Below are positions 63,039 through 64,000 of a stretch of DNA of 64,000 nt, piece by piece. The notes under the pieces were generated by a model. It had not been told where the DNA came from. It worked only from the letters and a program-made list of their open reading frames with translations, and made no database searches. Both the position numbers and the translations under genes were made by a program. The stretch lies in NCBI GenBank assembly GCA_001247695.2, contig LGRX02027129.1, positions 1 to 64,000 on the forward strand, read 5' to 3'. Source of the DNA: Cymbomonas tetramitiformis. Its lineage: Eukaryota > Chlorophyta > Pyramimonadophyceae > Pyramimonadales > Pyramimonadaceae. Every line of letters begins with the position of its first letter. Position 1 is the first letter of the stretch.

Positions 63039-64000
63039 TGGGACGGTAACACACGCGTAAGATAATAGCGGGGATGAGTGCAGACTTCTGTGAGAAGATG
63101 CTGCCTCTAGCACAACGCTAGCTCATCTAAATACCATATGTCTCCCATCGCATAGATGGTGCCGCCATTGGGTTGTGAACCCGAGACATTGGTTGAACGA
63201 CCAGTATCGTCAGAACGAATAATACGTTCGCCCCACAATACTGCGCATGCTTGTTCCGCACATGCTTGAAGCGAAGATGATTTCTTGTTTGTTACTTCAA
63301 GATGTATCTTGCTTTGCCATCTTCGAGTTCGACATACGAACTCTCGATGACAGGTGTCATTCAAGTCTTTCCTTGAATAATGACAGATGATGTGACTTAT
63401 CATCTGACGACATGTACAGTCATAGTCGACCGTACTGACGACTGTCTGTCATTATAATATATGACATGACTCGACATGACATGACATGGTATGACATGTC
63501 TGACAGGTATGACACGTATGACATGTATGACACATATGTCATCGGTCATGACCCTGACAGATCTCCCCTCTTAAAAGAGTTGTGACCTCACAACGGGCAT
63601 ACCTTTGTATATGTCTTTGATGTCATTGTTGTTGTTGCTTCTGCTGGTACCAGTCTTCTTACACCGATTTGAGGCGTCCCTCATGGTGTTTTTAGGTTAT
63701 TGGGGGGAACTGGGTCCACTTTAGTCCCTCACCTTGGCATGATGCCTTATAGGCTAATGCCTTACAGTTCTTAGGATGTAGCCCCCTTTGAATTGCGTAT
63801 CGTATTTCAGAGTGACGTTTCAAGGTTCAATGAATTGCGTTTCGTGATACAAATTGACGCTGGATTACTGATTGATCCACACGTATCGTGCGTCAGAGTG
63901 ACGATTCAAAGTATCCGAGGTGTACGTTACGGATTATTGCGCTAGCCGTCGTCGCTTTTGCGAACGATGATCCCACGATTCAACGATTTATAATCGAACG
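63039..64000 (-). mobile_element. 3' end of a second chromovirus copy
   Basis: LTR at 63559-63039, beginning TGTCAGGG after the purine tract AAAAGAGGGGAGATC, preceded (64000-63560) by the same 3' block as in the first copy. The element continues beyond the window. It abuts the truncated integrase of the first copy, in the same orientation. Confidence 0.75.

Noticed and set aside
53225..63403. Similar minus-strand ORFs in the three LTR-like copies (53225, 59994, 63107)
   Set aside because: Their similarity follows from LTR homology; lengths and frames are not conserved between copies.

Overview
The window looks like nuclear DNA of a repeat-rich eukaryote of the plant lineage, most likely a charophyte (stonewort-type) alga. 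The reasons are spliceosomal GT-AG introns, nested LTR retrotransposons and foldback elements, an LTR element that carries a cytosine methyltransferase (such elements are known from charophytes), and primer sites complementary to a plant-like initiator tRNA-Met. The organism is inferred; no marker gene fixes it. There are two assembly gaps (21363-21783 and 54358-54377).

Layout. 1-15599: one very large, apparently young Ty3/gypsy-type element on the minus strand (the 82 bp of LTR visible at both ends are identical). It encodes Gag, protease plus an unknown Cys-rich region, a multi-membrane segment joined to reverse transcriptase/RNase H, a C5-cytosine DNA methyltransferase, an integrase ending in a PHD finger, and after one amber codon a second methyltransferase-like domain. 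Its leader holds about nine hairpin-forming repeats. 15600-26500: almost no genes; a 1.67-kb foldback element with 8-bp target duplication (carrying a nested MITE), a 110-bp higher-order satellite, a 1.09-kb TIR element, GC-rich minisatellites and ~180-bp tandem repeats. 26950-28152: a chromodomain-BED-hAT transposase-like gene, 3'-truncated. 28690-33300: a DIRS-like gag remnant split by a complete gag-only LTR element. 34717-38089: a five-exon F-box/LRR gene. 38090-45000: degraded repeats, including an integrase scrap related to the large element.

45041-51931 is the most striking locus. Thirteen minus-strand exons join without breaking frame at any junction into one predicted 1,334-residue protein: four crotonase-fold segments followed by a type III polyketide synthase. 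The best comparison is the bacterial DpgA-B-C-D set that makes the 3,5-dihydroxyphenylglycine precursor of glycopeptide antibiotics. The fourth crotonase segment keeps both catalytic glutamates, the first three have lost them, and the PKS keeps its Cys-His-Asn triad. A eukaryotic single-chain Dpg-like megasynthase is, to my knowledge, undescribed.

52000-64000: transposable elements. These include two TRIM-type mini-retrotransposons, one of which carries a complete tRNA-like Pol III unit inside each LTR (58763-59460), sitting in a decayed gag, and two chromovirus copies, one with a 76-bp intron in its integrase. Three LTR elements here (29491-33034, 55804-56729, 58763-59460) share a copia-style half-tRNA primer site.
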